A stretch of DNA of 64,000 nucleotides from Oscillospiraceae bacterium (GTDB taxonomy: Bacteria; Bacillota; Clostridia; Oscillospirales; Oscillospiraceae): NCBI GenBank assembly GCA_902778665.1, contig CACYYN010000005.1, positions 62,001 to 126,000 of the forward strand, in the 5' to 3' direction. Each line of letters opens with the position of its first letter. The stretch's first letter is position 1. Under the pieces are notes generated by a model. It was not told the origin of the DNA. It did no database searches and saw only the letters and a program-made list of their open reading frames with translations. Below are positions 25,056 through 34,380 of the stretch, one piece after another. A program made the translations under genes and the position numbers.

Positions 25056-26126
25056 ATGTTTGAAAATCTCGAAGCCGTCAGAAAACAATATGAGGAACTG
25101 CAGCAGCGGCTGGAACAGCCGGAGGTCTACTCGGATGCCTCTGCCTATTCCAGATACCAGAAGGAGCTGAAGGATATTGCCCCTGTGGCGGAGGCCTACG
25201 GGGAATATCTCGCTGCGGGAGAGAGCATGGTGCAGGCGATGGAGCTGATGGAGGATCCGGAGCTGGCAGAGCTGGCAAAGGAGGAATATGCCTCGGCGCG
25301 GGCAAAACGCGGTGAGCTGGAGAAAACCATTCAGATGCTTCTGCTGCCGAAGGACCCCAATGATGAGAAAAACGTGATTGTGGAGATCCGGAGCGGTGTA
25401 GGAGGGGAGGAGAGTGCCCTTTTCGCCTCAGACTTGTACCGGATGTATGCCATGTACGCCGAGATGCACGGCTGGAAGACGGAAATTGCCAGTCTCAGTG
25501 AAACGGAACTGGGCGGCATCAAGGAAATCGATTTTATCATCGAGGGCAGCGGTGCCTATTCCCGGCTCAAGTACGAAGCCGGCGGACATCGGGTACAGCG
25601 TGTACCGGTGACGGAGTCCGGCGGAAGAATCCACACATCTGCCGCCACGGTGGCCGTGATGCCGGAGATTGACGAGGTGGATTTCAAGCTGGACCTGAAT
25701 GATGTGCGTATCGACGTGTTCCGCTCCTCCGGCGCAGGCGGGCAGAAGGTCAACAAGACCTCCAGCGCCATTCGCGTGACGTATCTCCCCACGGGGCTTG
25801 TGGTGGAGTGCCAGGATGAGCGCTCCCAATATAAAAACAAGGACAGGGCCCTGCAGATCCTTCGCTCCAAGCTCTATGAGCAGGAGCAGGCAAAGCAGGA
25901 CGCCACCATTGCCGTCGAGCGGAAAAGCCAGGTGGGCTCCGGGGACCGGAGCGACCGAATCCGAACCTATAACTTTCCCCAGAACCGTGTGACGGACCAC
26001 CGCCTCACGGGAGAAATCAGGAACTTCAACCTGCAGCAGGTGATGAACGGCAATCTGGATGAGATTATCGATGCACTGATCGCCCAGGATCAGGCAGAAA
26101 AGCTGCGGGAGCAGACGGAGGCATAA
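25056..26126 (+). CDS. prfA: Peptide chain release factor 1
   Basis: A 356-residue class I release factor reading UAA and UAG. The peptidyl-hydrolysis loop SSGAGGQKVNKT is near residue 223, preceded by the superdomain VEIRSGVGGEESALFA. The stop-codon recognition region and the C-terminal DRSDRIRTYNFPQNRVTDHR are intact. Normally prmC (the GGQ methyltransferase) comes next; here a TsaC-CoaE fusion follows after three bases. Confidence 0.97.
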   Translation: MFENLEAVRKQYEELQQRLEQPEVYSDASAYSRYQKELKDIAPVAEAYGEYLAAGESMVQAMELMEDPELAELAKEEYASARAKRGELEKTIQMLLLPKDPNDEKNVIVEIRSGVGGEESALFASDLYRMYAMYAEMHGWKTEIASLSETELGGIKEIDFIIEGSGAYSRLKYEAGGHRVQRVPVTESGGRIHTSAATVAVMPEIDEVDFKLDLNDVRIDVFRSSGAGGQKVNKTSSAIRVTYLPTGLVVECQDERSQYKNKDRALQILRSKLYEQEQAKQDATIAVERKSQVGSGDRSDRIRTYNFPQNRVTDHRLTGEIRNFNLQQVMNGNLDEIIDALIAQDQAEKLREQTEA

Positions 26127-26129
26127 ATT

Positions 26130-27329
26130 TTGGAGACCCTTATTTTTGATCACGGCACAGGCAGTGCAGCCGAGATCATCTGTGCAGGCGGACTTGTGGC
26201 AGTGCCCACCGAGACGGTTTACGGCCTCGCGGGCAACGGCATGGATGAAAAGGCAGTGGAGAAGATTTACGAGGTGAAGGGCAGGCCTGCGATAAAGCCC
26301 CTCTCCCTGATGGTAGCTTCGCCGGAGGAGATCGGCAGATTTGCCGTTGAAGTACCGGATGCTGCGAAAATGCTGGCTGAGAAGTTCTGGCCCGGCCCCC
26401 TGACCATTGTGCTGAAGGCGAACCCCGACATCCCGGAGATTGTGCGGGCAGGGGGAGACACCATCGGCCTGCGCTGCCCAGACCATGCGCTGACGCTGCA
26501 GGCTTTGCGGGAGGCGGGCGTGCCCTTTGCTGCACCCTCCGCCAACCTCTCCGGTGCGCCCAGCCCGAAAACGGCCGGGGATGTGCTGAAGGTATTTGAC
26601 GGTGTGATCGACGCGGTGATCGACGGCGGTGTGTGTACCCTCGGCAGAGAGTCCACCATTCTGGATATGAGTAAGAAGCCTTACCGGGTGCTGCGGCAGG
26701 GTGCCCTGCCGGAGGAGAGCATCTCGGATGCGCTTGTGGAAAACATGCACATCTTCGGCATCACGGGTACTACGGGCAGCGGAAAGACCAGCGTGCTCGA
26801 GGCTTTCCGGAGAAAGGGAGCACTTCTTCTGGATTGCGACAGGCTTTATCACGACCTGCTGGAGAACTCAGAGGGTATGCTGCGGGAGCTGGAAAATCGT
26901 TTCCCCGATGCCTTTGAAAAAGGACGGCTGATGCGAAAGAAGCTGGCGTCCATCGTTTTTCATGATGAGGCTACGCTGGCGGATCTCAACGCCATTACCC
27001 ACCGTTATGTCTGTGAAGATGTGAAACGGCAGCTGAGGGCGCATGCCATGTCCGGCGGGCAGATTGCCGTGATTGACGCGGTGGAGCTGATCTCTTCCGG
27101 TCTCGGAGCGCTATGCGACTGCACGATCGCAGTGCTGGCACCGGAGGCTGAGCGGATGAAGCGCATTATGGTGCGGGACGGCCTCACCGAAGAACAGGCC
27201 CTGGAGAGAATCCGGGCGCAGAAAAACGACGCCTATTACCGGGAAAACTGCACTTATACGGTCCTGAATGACGGGACTGTCGAGCAGCTTTCCGAAAAAA
27301 TAAATCAGATTATGAAAGAGGTACTTTAA
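26130..27329 (+). CDS. Fusion: threonylcarbamoyl-AMP synthase (TsaC/Sua5) + dephospho-CoA kinase (CoaE)
   Basis: One uninterrupted 399-residue frame. Residues 1 to about 205 are a YrdC domain: PTETVYGLAGNG, the K-x-R motif in KGRP, FWPGPLTIVL and APSANLSG. It makes the threonylcarbamoyl-AMP used for t6A37 of tRNAs. Residues from about 208 are a dephospho-CoA kinase: IFGITGTTGSGKTS (P-loop), LLDCDRLYHDLL, then AVIDAVELISSGL and an R-x-x-R-D lid (RMKRIMVRDGLTEEQALERI). It catalyses the last step of CoA synthesis. The start is TTG with GGAGG eight bases upstream. No frame break or internal ribosome site was seen at the junction. It lies between prfA and an M18 peptidase, four bases from the latter. 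Confidence 0.9.
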   Translation: METLIFDHGTGSAAEIICAGGLVAVPTETVYGLAGNGMDEKAVEKIYEVKGRPAIKPLSLMVASPEEIGRFAVEVPDAAKMLAEKFWPGPLTIVLKANPDIPEIVRAGGDTIGLRCPDHALTLQALREAGVPFAAPSANLSGAPSPKTAGDVLKVFDGVIDAVIDGGVCTLGRESTILDMSKKPYRVLRQGALPEESISDALVENMHIFGITGTTGSGKTSVLEAFRRKGALLLDCDRLYHDLLENSEGMLRELENRFPDAFEKGRLMRKKLASIVFHDEATLADLNAITHRYVCEDVKRQLRAHAMSGGQIAVIDAVELISSGLGALCDCTIAVLAPEAERMKRIMVRDGLTEEQALERIRAQKNDAYYRENCTYTVLNDGTVEQLSEKINQIMKEVL

Positions 27330-27332
27330 GAA

Positions 27333-28712
27333 ATGGAAGACATGAGAGCAAAGCTTTTTTATGAACAGAAGAACGGATACGATCTGATCTCCCCTCAGGA
27401 ACACGGACAGGTGGAGGAGTATGCCGCAGACTATATGCGTTTTCTTGATACATCCCGCACGGAGCGGGAGGCCGTTGCCAATGCCATTGACGAGGCAGAG
27501 GAGTGTGGCTTTGTGCCCTATGAGCCGGGGATGGAACTTCACAGCGGCATGAAGATCTATTGCAGCAACCGTGGCAAGGCCCTGATGCTGGCGGTGATCG
27601 GGCGGGAGAGCCTGGCAAACGGTGCAGTGATCGCCGGTGCCCATGTGGACTGTCCCCGGCTGGATCTGAAGCAGAACCCCCTCTATGAGAGTGATGAGCT
27701 GGCTTTCTTCAAAACCCACTATTACGGCGGTATCAAAAAGTATCAGTGGGTGGCCATCCCTCTGGAGCTGCACGGTGTGGTCGCTCTGAAGAGCGGTGAG
27801 ACGGTGGAAGTGACCGTCGGCCGCAGAGCGGGTGAACCCCGGTTTGTCATCACAGACCTGCTGCCCCATTTGGCTGCAGACCAGATGAAGAAGACCATGG
27901 CCGAAGGCATCACCGGCGAAGGGCTGAACATCATCATCGGCAGTGTGCCTTACGCCGACGAGGAGAAGGACCGGGTGAAGCTGGCAGTGCTGAGCATCCT
28001 CAATGACTGCTACGGCATCACCGAGGAGGACTTCCTCTCTGCCGAACTGTGTGCAGTTCCGGCCTTCGACGTGTCGGAGATCGGGTTTGACCGTTCCCTC
28101 ATCGGTGGTTACGGCCATGATGATCGCTCCTGTGCGTATGCCGAGCTGAAGGCTATCTTTTCCGTGGAGAATCCCCGCCGCACCTGTGTATGCATCCTGG
28201 CGGATAAGGAGGAGATCGGCTCCGAGGGCGTGACGGGCATGCAGAGTGCAGCCTTTGACACCTTTATGGAGGATTTGTGCGCATCCCAGGGTGTAGACCT
28301 GAGAAGATGCTATGAGAAGAGCTTCTGCCTGTCTGCAGACGTGTGCAACGCCTTTGATCCCAACTTCCCCGACGTATCCGAAAAGCGCAATGACAGTAAA
28401 ATCAACTACGGTATGGGCATCTGCAAATTTACCGGCGCAAGGGGCAAGTATGATACCAGTGACGCATCCGCAGAGGTTGTGGGCTATATCCGGAAACTGT
28501 TTGCCGAAAACGGCGTAATCTGGCAGATGGCAGAACTGGGCAAGGTTGACCAGGGCGGCGGCGGAACCATCGCCAAGTTCATGGCCAACCGAAATATTGA
28601 CACCATTGATGCCGGCGTGCCTGTGTTGAGCATGCATGCACCCTTTGAGGTTGTGGCAAAATTCGACTGCTATATGACATTTAAGGGCGTTCTCGCGGCC
28701 TATAACGATTAA
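27333..28712 (+). CDS. M18 family aminopeptidase
   Basis: A 459-residue dinuclear zinc aminopeptidase of the aspartyl aminopeptidase clan. Metal motifs: GAHVDCPRLDLK, the bridging and catalytic acids in ADKEEIGSEG, GGYGHDDRSCAY, and the C-terminal VLSMHAPFEV with its metal His. It removes N-terminal acidic or hydrophobic residues from peptides in the cytoplasm. GAAAGAGG lies eleven bases before the ATG. It follows the TsaC-CoaE gene by three bases, so is probably co-transcribed. Confidence 0.93.
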   Translation: MEDMRAKLFYEQKNGYDLISPQEHGQVEEYAADYMRFLDTSRTEREAVANAIDEAEECGFVPYEPGMELHSGMKIYCSNRGKALMLAVIGRESLANGAVIAGAHVDCPRLDLKQNPLYESDELAFFKTHYYGGIKKYQWVAIPLELHGVVALKSGETVEVTVGRRAGEPRFVITDLLPHLAADQMKKTMAEGITGEGLNIIIGSVPYADEEKDRVKLAVLSILNDCYGITEEDFLSAELCAVPAFDVSEIGFDRSLIGGYGHDDRSCAYAELKAIFSVENPRRTCVCILADKEEIGSEGVTGMQSAAFDTFMEDLCASQGVDLRRCYEKSFCLSADVCNAFDPNFPDVSEKRNDSKINYGMGICKFTGARGKYDTSDASAEVVGYIRKLFAENGVIWQMAELGKVDQGGGGTIAKFMANRNIDTIDAGVPVLSMHAPFEVVAKFDCYMTFKGVLAAYND

Positions 28713-28790
28713 TCTTACGCATCGGGCAGCAGACACCGTTCGGTCTGTATATTGCTCGATGAGAAAGGCAAAGAACCGGAGGGAAAGAAT

Positions 28791-29627
28791 TTGAATATCT
28801 CAGATGCATTGTTTTACGGGCTGATACAGGGAGTGACGGAGTTTATCCCTGTGTCCAGTGCTGCACACCTGAGCATTCTTTTCAATCTCTTCGGCGTGCC
28901 GGCCACGGGCTTTAATGTGAAGGCCTTCAGCGTCTTTCTTCACTTCGGCACCATCATCGCTGCCCTGATTAGCTACCTGCAGGATTTCGGAGAGGTGTTC
29001 TTCCAGACGCTGGAATTTGCCGCCTCGGGTCCGGGCAGCGGAGGCCCGAGAAGGAAAAACTTTCCCTCGGCCAGGCTGCTGTTCATGATGGTTTTCTCCT
29101 CTCTGCCGCTGCTGATGATAATGCCGCTCAATACGTATATCAACCGCCTTTTCGACCATTCAGCGCTCGCGGGGATTATGCTGATTCTCACGGGAGTGAT
29201 GCTGTTTGTCTCCGATCGGATGATGGACGGGACGAAAAATGAGAGGAACATGTCTCTCTCTGACGCCATCATCATCGGGCTGTGCCAGATGGTGTCCTCG
29301 ATCCCCGGCATCTCCAGAACCGGCACGGTGTATACTGCCGGCATTGCTGTGGGGCTGAAACGGGAGTTTGCGGCGAAATACGCTGTCATGCTCTCGGTTC
29401 CGGTGATGTTTCTGGCAAACATCGTGCGTCTTGTAGATGCGGCGGGAGACGGGTTCGCCTGGGCGGATCTTCCGCCCTGCCTTGTGGGTATGGCAGCCGC
29501 CGTTGGTGCAGGGATGCTCTCCATTCGTGTTCTCAAGGCACTGGCTTCGAGCGGGAGATTTCGTACCGTGGGATATTACTGCTGTGTGGCAGGTGTCCTC
29601 TCGGTGATACTAACCATGATTTTTTAA
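28791..29627 (+). CDS. uppP: Undecaprenyl-diphosphatase UppP/BacA
   Basis: A 278-residue membrane phosphatase that recycles the C55 lipid carrier for wall and glycan synthesis. The active-site motifs are the (E/Q)xxxE type QGVTEFIPVSSAAH and PGISRTGT. Against the common SSTGH and SRSG forms, two positions differ (Gly to Ala before His, Ser to Thr after Arg). TTG 28791 is the start because GGAGGG sits seven bases ahead; the longer frame starts at another TTG with no site. Confidence 0.92.
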   Translation: MNISDALFYGLIQGVTEFIPVSSAAHLSILFNLFGVPATGFNVKAFSVFLHFGTIIAALISYLQDFGEVFFQTLEFAASGPGSGGPRRKNFPSARLLFMMVFSSLPLLMIMPLNTYINRLFDHSALAGIMLILTGVMLFVSDRMMDGTKNERNMSLSDAIIIGLCQMVSSIPGISRTGTVYTAGIAVGLKREFAAKYAVMLSVPVMFLANIVRLVDAAGDGFAWADLPPCLVGMAAAVGAGMLSIRVLKALASSGRFRTVGYYCCVAGVLSVILTMIF

Positions 29628-29639
29628 AGGAGCGATTGC

Positions 29640-32480
29640 ATGGCTTCAGCCAAAAATACAGCCAAAACTGCAAAAACCGCAAAAACTGCCAAGAAAACTA
29701 CCCGTACGGCGGCTTCTGTGCGGCGTGAGCCTTACCAGAAGGCCGCTATGACGGAAAACTACATGGGGCGGGTTTCGGCAGCGTTTGTTTTTCTGTTTCT
29801 TGCCTGCTTCACTGCAGTGAGCTACTTTGTGCAGGAGGGCAAGGTGATCCTCGGCATTCGGGAGTTCATGAGCGGTGTGCTGGGCTACGGGTACTACGCA
29901 TGCGCCATCTGTTTCTTGTGGGTGGCGATGATCCTCTTTAAGGGATCCGGCAGAGCGGGTATCCGGGTGGCCAGCGTGCTGCTGATCCCGGTGTTGTTTT
30001 CCGCTATGGTAGATGTGGTGTTTTTCTCCGGCCCGAACGGAATTGACTTTGGGGATCTGTCCAATGAGGTGAACATTCTGTTCGAGGAAGGGCAGGAGTT
30101 TAAAAGCGGCGGTGTGATCTCCGGGCTGCTGGTGGGTGGCATGGTGGCCTTGCTCAGCAGGCTTGGTACCGGGATTGTGATTTTCATTCTGCTGATTGTA
30201 TGCGTGGCGCTGGCGGTGAGCGAGCCTGACTCCTGGTTTGCACCCCAGCCGAAACAGCAGAAAAAGCAGGAAGCGGCACGCCCTGCCGCCCGTTTTAATC
30301 CGAAGGACCTTTTCGTCATGAATGACGATAACCCGGATGAAATTCTCTTCCCGGAGGGGAATGAAAAGAGTGCATCTGACGGCACACCGAAGACACCGGC
30401 AGGGAGGAAGACCGCTGCTGCATCTGCTGCAGGACCGAAGACAGCTTCTTCTGCCGAGCGTTCTGCCGGAGCCGGAGCGAAAGCTGAGAAACCTGCCCGG
30501 GCGGCAACTGCTGCACCGGCACGACGCAGCGGCAGAACAGCCATGGCTGACATCCCGCTTGCGGAGACGGAAGAGGAGTTTGAAAATCTCGGTCTGCGTA
30601 AACCGGAGCCCTCTTCTGCACGACAGAGAGCGGTTAAGCAGGGGAAGGAGCCGGCTCCTTCCCGAAATGACAGCCTGCTGCCCTTTGAGGAGGAGCCGCC
30701 TCTGCCTCTGAAGCCCCAGCCTCTGCCGAAGGCGGAGCCTGTGCCGGAGGAGCCGGAGGAAGACGAGGATCCGGGTATGACCATGGCGGAATCTTCCGCA
30801 CCCGTATCTACCCGCAAGGCTGCTTCCACCGCAAAAGACATGAAGCAGCCGGAGAAGATTACAAAGGAGGATGTGGAGAAGGAAGCCAAGAAGATGGCGC
30901 GCTCCATCAACGCCTCGACGGACGTGGTGAAGTATACCTATCCCCAGACCTCCCTTCTCAAGCGCAGCAAGCCTGCAGGGGCGGATTCTCGGGATGAGGT
31001 GTATGCCACCAGAGAACGGCTGGAGAATGCGCTTCACAGCTTCGGCATCTTCTCCTCCGTGGTGAATATTACCCAGGGACCCACCGTGACCCGCTATGAC
31101 ATTGAGCTGGAGCAGGGTGTGAAGCTCACAAAGGTGACCAACCTCTCCAACGATATCGCCCTGTCACTCGGTGTGGCTAACGTTCGTATTGCACCGATCC
31201 CGGATGAGATTTCCACCGTGGGCATTGAAGTGCCGAACAAAATTGTCAATACCGTTGGGCTCCGGGACATTATTGAATCGGATGCCTTTATCAACGCCAA
31301 ATCCAAACTTACTTTTGCCATCGGCAAGGATATTGCGGGTAACGCCATCTGCGGTAATATCTCCAAGCTGCCGCACCTGCTCATAGCGGGTACCACCGGC
31401 TCGGGTAAATCGGTCTGCATGAACTCACTGATCATTTCGCTGCTGTACAAATCCCGACCGGATGAAGTGAAGTTCATCATGGTTGACCCCAAAATGGTCG
31501 AATTGGGGATATACAACAGCATTCCGCATCTCTATGTGCCGGTTGTGACAGATCCGAAGAAGGCCGCCGGTGCCCTGCAGTGGGCCGTGGTGGAGATGCT
31601 CAAGCGCTACCGCCTCTTTTCCGAGGCGGGGGTTCGTGATCTGGAGACCTACAACAACTACTGCCGCAATAACGGCGAGGAGCCGCTGCCGCAGATGGTC
31701 ATCGTCATCGATGAGCTGGCAGATCTGATGATGGCAGCGTCGAAAGAGGTGGAGGAGAGCATCTGCCGTATCGCCCAGATGGGCAGAGCCTCGGGACAGC
31801 ACCTGGTCATCGCCACGCAGCGGCCTTCAGCCGACGTCATCACAGGCCTGATGAAAGCCAACATACCCTCCCGCATTGCATTTGCGGTGTCCTCCACGCT
31901 GGAGAGCCGCATTATTCTCGACCAGGCCGGCGCCGATAAACTGATCGGCCACGGTGACATGCTCTACGCACCCATCGGCTGCGGAAAGCCGCTGAGAGTG
32001 CAGGGCGCCTTCGTTTCAGATGAGGAACGGGAGAAGATTGTCAACTTCATCAGCAAAAACTCTGACCCGGCAGACAGCGACAATGAAGACTTGCGGCAGT
32101 TTATGGACAATGCTGCCGAGGGCAAGGATAAAAAAGACAGCAGCGGTGACACCGGCAGACAGGACAACAGCATTGCGGGCGAATATGACGAAATGCTGCC
32201 CCAGGCTGCCGAGGTGGTGCTTGAGATGAAGCAGTGCTCCGTCTCCATGCTGCAGAGAAGGCTGAAGCTGGGTTACTCCCGGGCTGCACGCATCGTAGAC
32301 CAGATGGAGGAGCTGGGTATCGTCGGCCCCTATGAGGGTGCAAAGCCCCGTTCTGTGCCCATTGACCGGGAAGGCTGGCAGGAGCTGCAGGTAAAACTGG
32401 GCATCGCCTCTGAGGACGATTTCGCCCTGGCTGCCGGCATGAACGAGGACTACGGCGAGGAGGACAGCACGGATGAATGA
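29640..32480 (+). CDS. ftsK: DNA translocase FtsK/SpoIIIE
   Basis: A 946-residue chromosome pump. The N-terminus is a short Ala-Lys-Thr repeat (residues 3-22), then four membrane segments (about 48-200). A 230-residue low-complexity linker rich in Ala, Pro, Glu and Lys follows. The motor domain starts near residue 425 and has Walker A AGTTGSGKSVCMN near 583 and IVIDELADLMM (Walker B). The C-terminal gamma winged-helix (QCSVSMLQRRLKLGYSRAARIVDQME) recognises KOPS-like DNA. It sits between uppP and mrnC and overlaps mrnC by eight bases. Confidence 0.96.
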   Translation: MASAKNTAKTAKTAKTAKKTTRTAASVRREPYQKAAMTENYMGRVSAAFVFLFLACFTAVSYFVQEGKVILGIREFMSGVLGYGYYACAICFLWVAMILFKGSGRAGIRVASVLLIPVLFSAMVDVVFFSGPNGIDFGDLSNEVNILFEEGQEFKSGGVISGLLVGGMVALLSRLGTGIVIFILLIVCVALAVSEPDSWFAPQPKQQKKQEAARPAARFNPKDLFVMNDDNPDEILFPEGNEKSASDGTPKTPAGRKTAAASAAGPKTASSAERSAGAGAKAEKPARAATAAPARRSGRTAMADIPLAETEEEFENLGLRKPEPSSARQRAVKQGKEPAPSRNDSLLPFEEEPPLPLKPQPLPKAEPVPEEPEEDEDPGMTMAESSAPVSTRKAASTAKDMKQPEKITKEDVEKEAKKMARSINASTDVVKYTYPQTSLLKRSKPAGADSRDEVYATRERLENALHSFGIFSSVVNITQGPTVTRYDIELEQGVKLTKVTNLSNDIALSLGVANVRIAPIPDEISTVGIEVPNKIVNTVGLRDIIESDAFINAKSKLTFAIGKDIAGNAICGNISKLPHLLIAGTTGSGKSVCMNSLIISLLYKSRPDEVKFIMVDPKMVELGIYNSIPHLYVPVVTDPKKAAGALQWAVVEMLKRYRLFSEAGVRDLETYNNYCRNNGEEPLPQMVIVIDELADLMMAASKEVEESICRIAQMGRASGQHLVIATQRPSADVITGLMKANIPSRIAFAVSSTLESRIILDQAGADKLIGHGDMLYAPIGCGKPLRVQGAFVSDEEREKIVNFISKNSDPADSDNEDLRQFMDNAAEGKDKKDSSGDTGRQDNSIAGEYDEMLPQAAEVVLEMKQCSVSMLQRRLKLGYSRAARIVDQMEELGIVGPYEGAKPRSVPIDREGWQELQVKLGIASEDDFALAAGMNEDYGEEDSTDE

Positions 32481-32883
32481 GCTGGCCCCCTCCCTGACGC
32501 CGTCGGAGATCGGGAAGATCAGCACACTGGGCCTTGCCTATGTGGGGGACGGCGTGTATGAGCTGCTGGTTCGCACATGGCTCCTGCGCCACGATCACAC
32601 CGCCTCTCTGGACCTGCACCGCACGGCAGTTTCCTATGTGAATGCCGCCGCTCAGGCCAGAGCCTATGGACGCATTGCACCTCTCCTCACAGATGAGGAG
32701 ACAGGCATTTACAAACGGGGAAGAAACGCCAAGGTGAACCAGATTCCCCATCATGCCACCGCTGCAGAGTATCATACGGCTACGGGCCTTGAGGCATTGT
32801 TCGGCTTTCTTTATCTGGAGGGGCGGCAGGAGCGCATCTCTGAGCTGTTTGAAACGATTATGGAGGAGGGAGAAAAGGCATGA
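32473..32883 (+). CDS. mrnC: Mini-ribonuclease III
   Basis: A 136-residue RNase III-fold dimeric nuclease without a dsRNA-binding domain, which matures 23S rRNA ends in Firmicutes. The catalytic helix is LAYVGDGVYELLVR (Asp26). The family block KRGRNAKVNQIPHHA and TGLEALFGFLYLE with its catalytic Glu are intact. It overlaps ftsK by eight bases and rqcH by four. In many genomes it lies by cysS; the present position is a local rearrangement. Confidence 0.94.
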   Translation: MNELAPSLTPSEIGKISTLGLAYVGDGVYELLVRTWLLRHDHTASLDLHRTAVSYVNAAAQARAYGRIAPLLTDEETGIYKRGRNAKVNQIPHHATAAEYHTATGLEALFGFLYLEGRQERISELFETIMEEGEKA

Positions 32884-34337
32884 TCAGTGCATCCTTTGTC
32901 TCCTGTCTCTGCGAAGAACTGAACCGGGAACTTACCGGCGGGAGGATTGATAAAATTCAGCAACCCGCGAAGGACGTGGTGCTTCTGACGGTTCGCTCAA
33001 CCGGCATGAATCGCCGTCTGCTGATTTCGGCTTCGCCCGGCAAGGCGAGAATCCACCTGACACAAACGGCCTATGAAAACCCTGCCGAGCCACCGCTTTT
33101 CTGCATCCTTCTGCGCAAGCATCTGACAGGGGCCCTGATCGAGGGATTTGAGCAGCCGGGTCAGGACAGGCTGCTCGTCATGAACCTGGTGTGCTTTGAT
33201 GATCTTGGCCGTGAGACAAAAGAGAGACTCATCACTGAGATGATCCCCGGGCGGACCAATATTGTCCTCGTGGGGGAGGATGGGCTGATTGTTGACTGTG
33301 CCTACCGGCGAGACTATGAGGCGGATATGTACAGGCGGCTTTCGCCGGGCATGGTGTACCGCCTGCCGCCGAAGCCGGATGGCTATACGCCGCCCGCAAC
33401 TGACGAGGGTTTCTCCTCCCCGGATTTTGATACGCTCTCCGCTTTTTTAGACGCATATTATTCTGCCAAGGAGAAGGAGGAGGTTTATCATCGCCGCAGC
33501 AAAGAGCTGCGTACCTCCTTAAGCTCAGCCGAGAAGCGCATCCGCAAGAAGCTGGGAGCCCAGAAAATTGAGCTGGAAAAAACCGCTTCAAGAGATACGC
33601 TGAGGCGGCAGGCAGATCTGATCACTGCCAATATCTGGCGGCTGAAGCGGGGTGAGGGGCAGTTTACCTGCGAGGACTATTTTGAACCTGATTGCCCTGA
33701 AGTGACCATCGAGTTGGACCCGCTGCTTTCGCCTCAGTCCAATGCAGCAAAGCTCTACAAACAGTACAACAAGCTGAAAACCGCGGAAGGCTATCTGACG
33801 GAGCTGATCAAAAAGGCGGAGGAACAGCTGGATTATATAGCAAGCGTACAGGAAGAGCTCAATCGCGCTGCCTCTGACAGGGACATATCCGATATCCGAG
33901 CGGAGCTGACTTCTGCGGGCGTCCTGAAAAACCGAGGGAAAAAGACCGGTAAAAAAGAAAAGCCGCAGGCTCCGCTCACCATGCGCACAAAAGACGGGCT
34001 TGATGTTCTGGCCGGACGCAGCAACATGCAGAATGATGAGCTGACCTTCAAACTGGCCCATAAGAACGACCTGTGGTTTCACGTCAAAAATATTCACGGC
34101 AGCCATGTGATTCTGCACTGCGGCAATGAGGTGCCCTCAGCGAAATCCATCGAGGAGGCGGCGGCCTTTGCGGTGAAAAACTCCCAGGGCAGGGAGGGGG
34201 AGAACATCCCTGTGGACTTCACAAAGGTCCGCTTTGTCAAAAAGCCATCCGGCTCCCTCCCCGGAAAGGTGATCTATACCGATTATCAGACCGTCATCAT
34301 CCATCACTGGAAGGATATACTCACTGCATCAGACTAA
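32880..34337 (+). CDS. rqcH: Rqc2/RqcH family ribosome quality-control protein (NFACT)
   Basis: A 485-residue protein, shorter than B. subtilis RqcH (about 570). The NFACT-N domain keeps the Asp96-Arg97 pair (GQDRLL) that in RqcH is needed for tRNA-Ala binding and C-terminal alanine tailing of stalled chains. A coiled coil spans about 185-330, and the NFACT-R domain (LDVLAGRSNMQNDELTF, NDLWFHVKNIHGSHVIL) ends the protein. The missing length appears to be in the middle helical part. Overlaps mrnC (ATGA). Confidence 0.93.
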   Translation: MISASFVSCLCEELNRELTGGRIDKIQQPAKDVVLLTVRSTGMNRRLLISASPGKARIHLTQTAYENPAEPPLFCILLRKHLTGALIEGFEQPGQDRLLVMNLVCFDDLGRETKERLITEMIPGRTNIVLVGEDGLIVDCAYRRDYEADMYRRLSPGMVYRLPPKPDGYTPPATDEGFSSPDFDTLSAFLDAYYSAKEKEEVYHRRSKELRTSLSSAEKRIRKKLGAQKIELEKTASRDTLRRQADLITANIWRLKRGEGQFTCEDYFEPDCPEVTIELDPLLSPQSNAAKLYKQYNKLKTAEGYLTELIKKAEEQLDYIASVQEELNRAASDRDISDIRAELTSAGVLKNRGKKTGKKEKPQAPLTMRTKDGLDVLAGRSNMQNDELTFKLAHKNDLWFHVKNIHGSHVILHCGNEVPSAKSIEEAAAFAVKNSQGREGENIPVDFTKVRFVKKPSGSLPGKVIYTDYQTVIIHHWKDILTASD

Positions 34338-34380
34338 ACATGTATCAAATAAAATATGAATGGAATAGGGGGATTATACC

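Noticed and set aside
27111-28736. A 541-codon minus-strand frame opposite the M18 peptidase
   Set aside because: Same reasoning: the plus-strand metal motifs are intact and the antisense product has no domain.
29646-31037. A 463-codon Arg/Leu/Cys-rich minus frame inside ftsK
   Set aside because: It lies opposite the low-complexity FtsK linker, where repetitive Ala/Pro/Glu codons keep antisense frames open.
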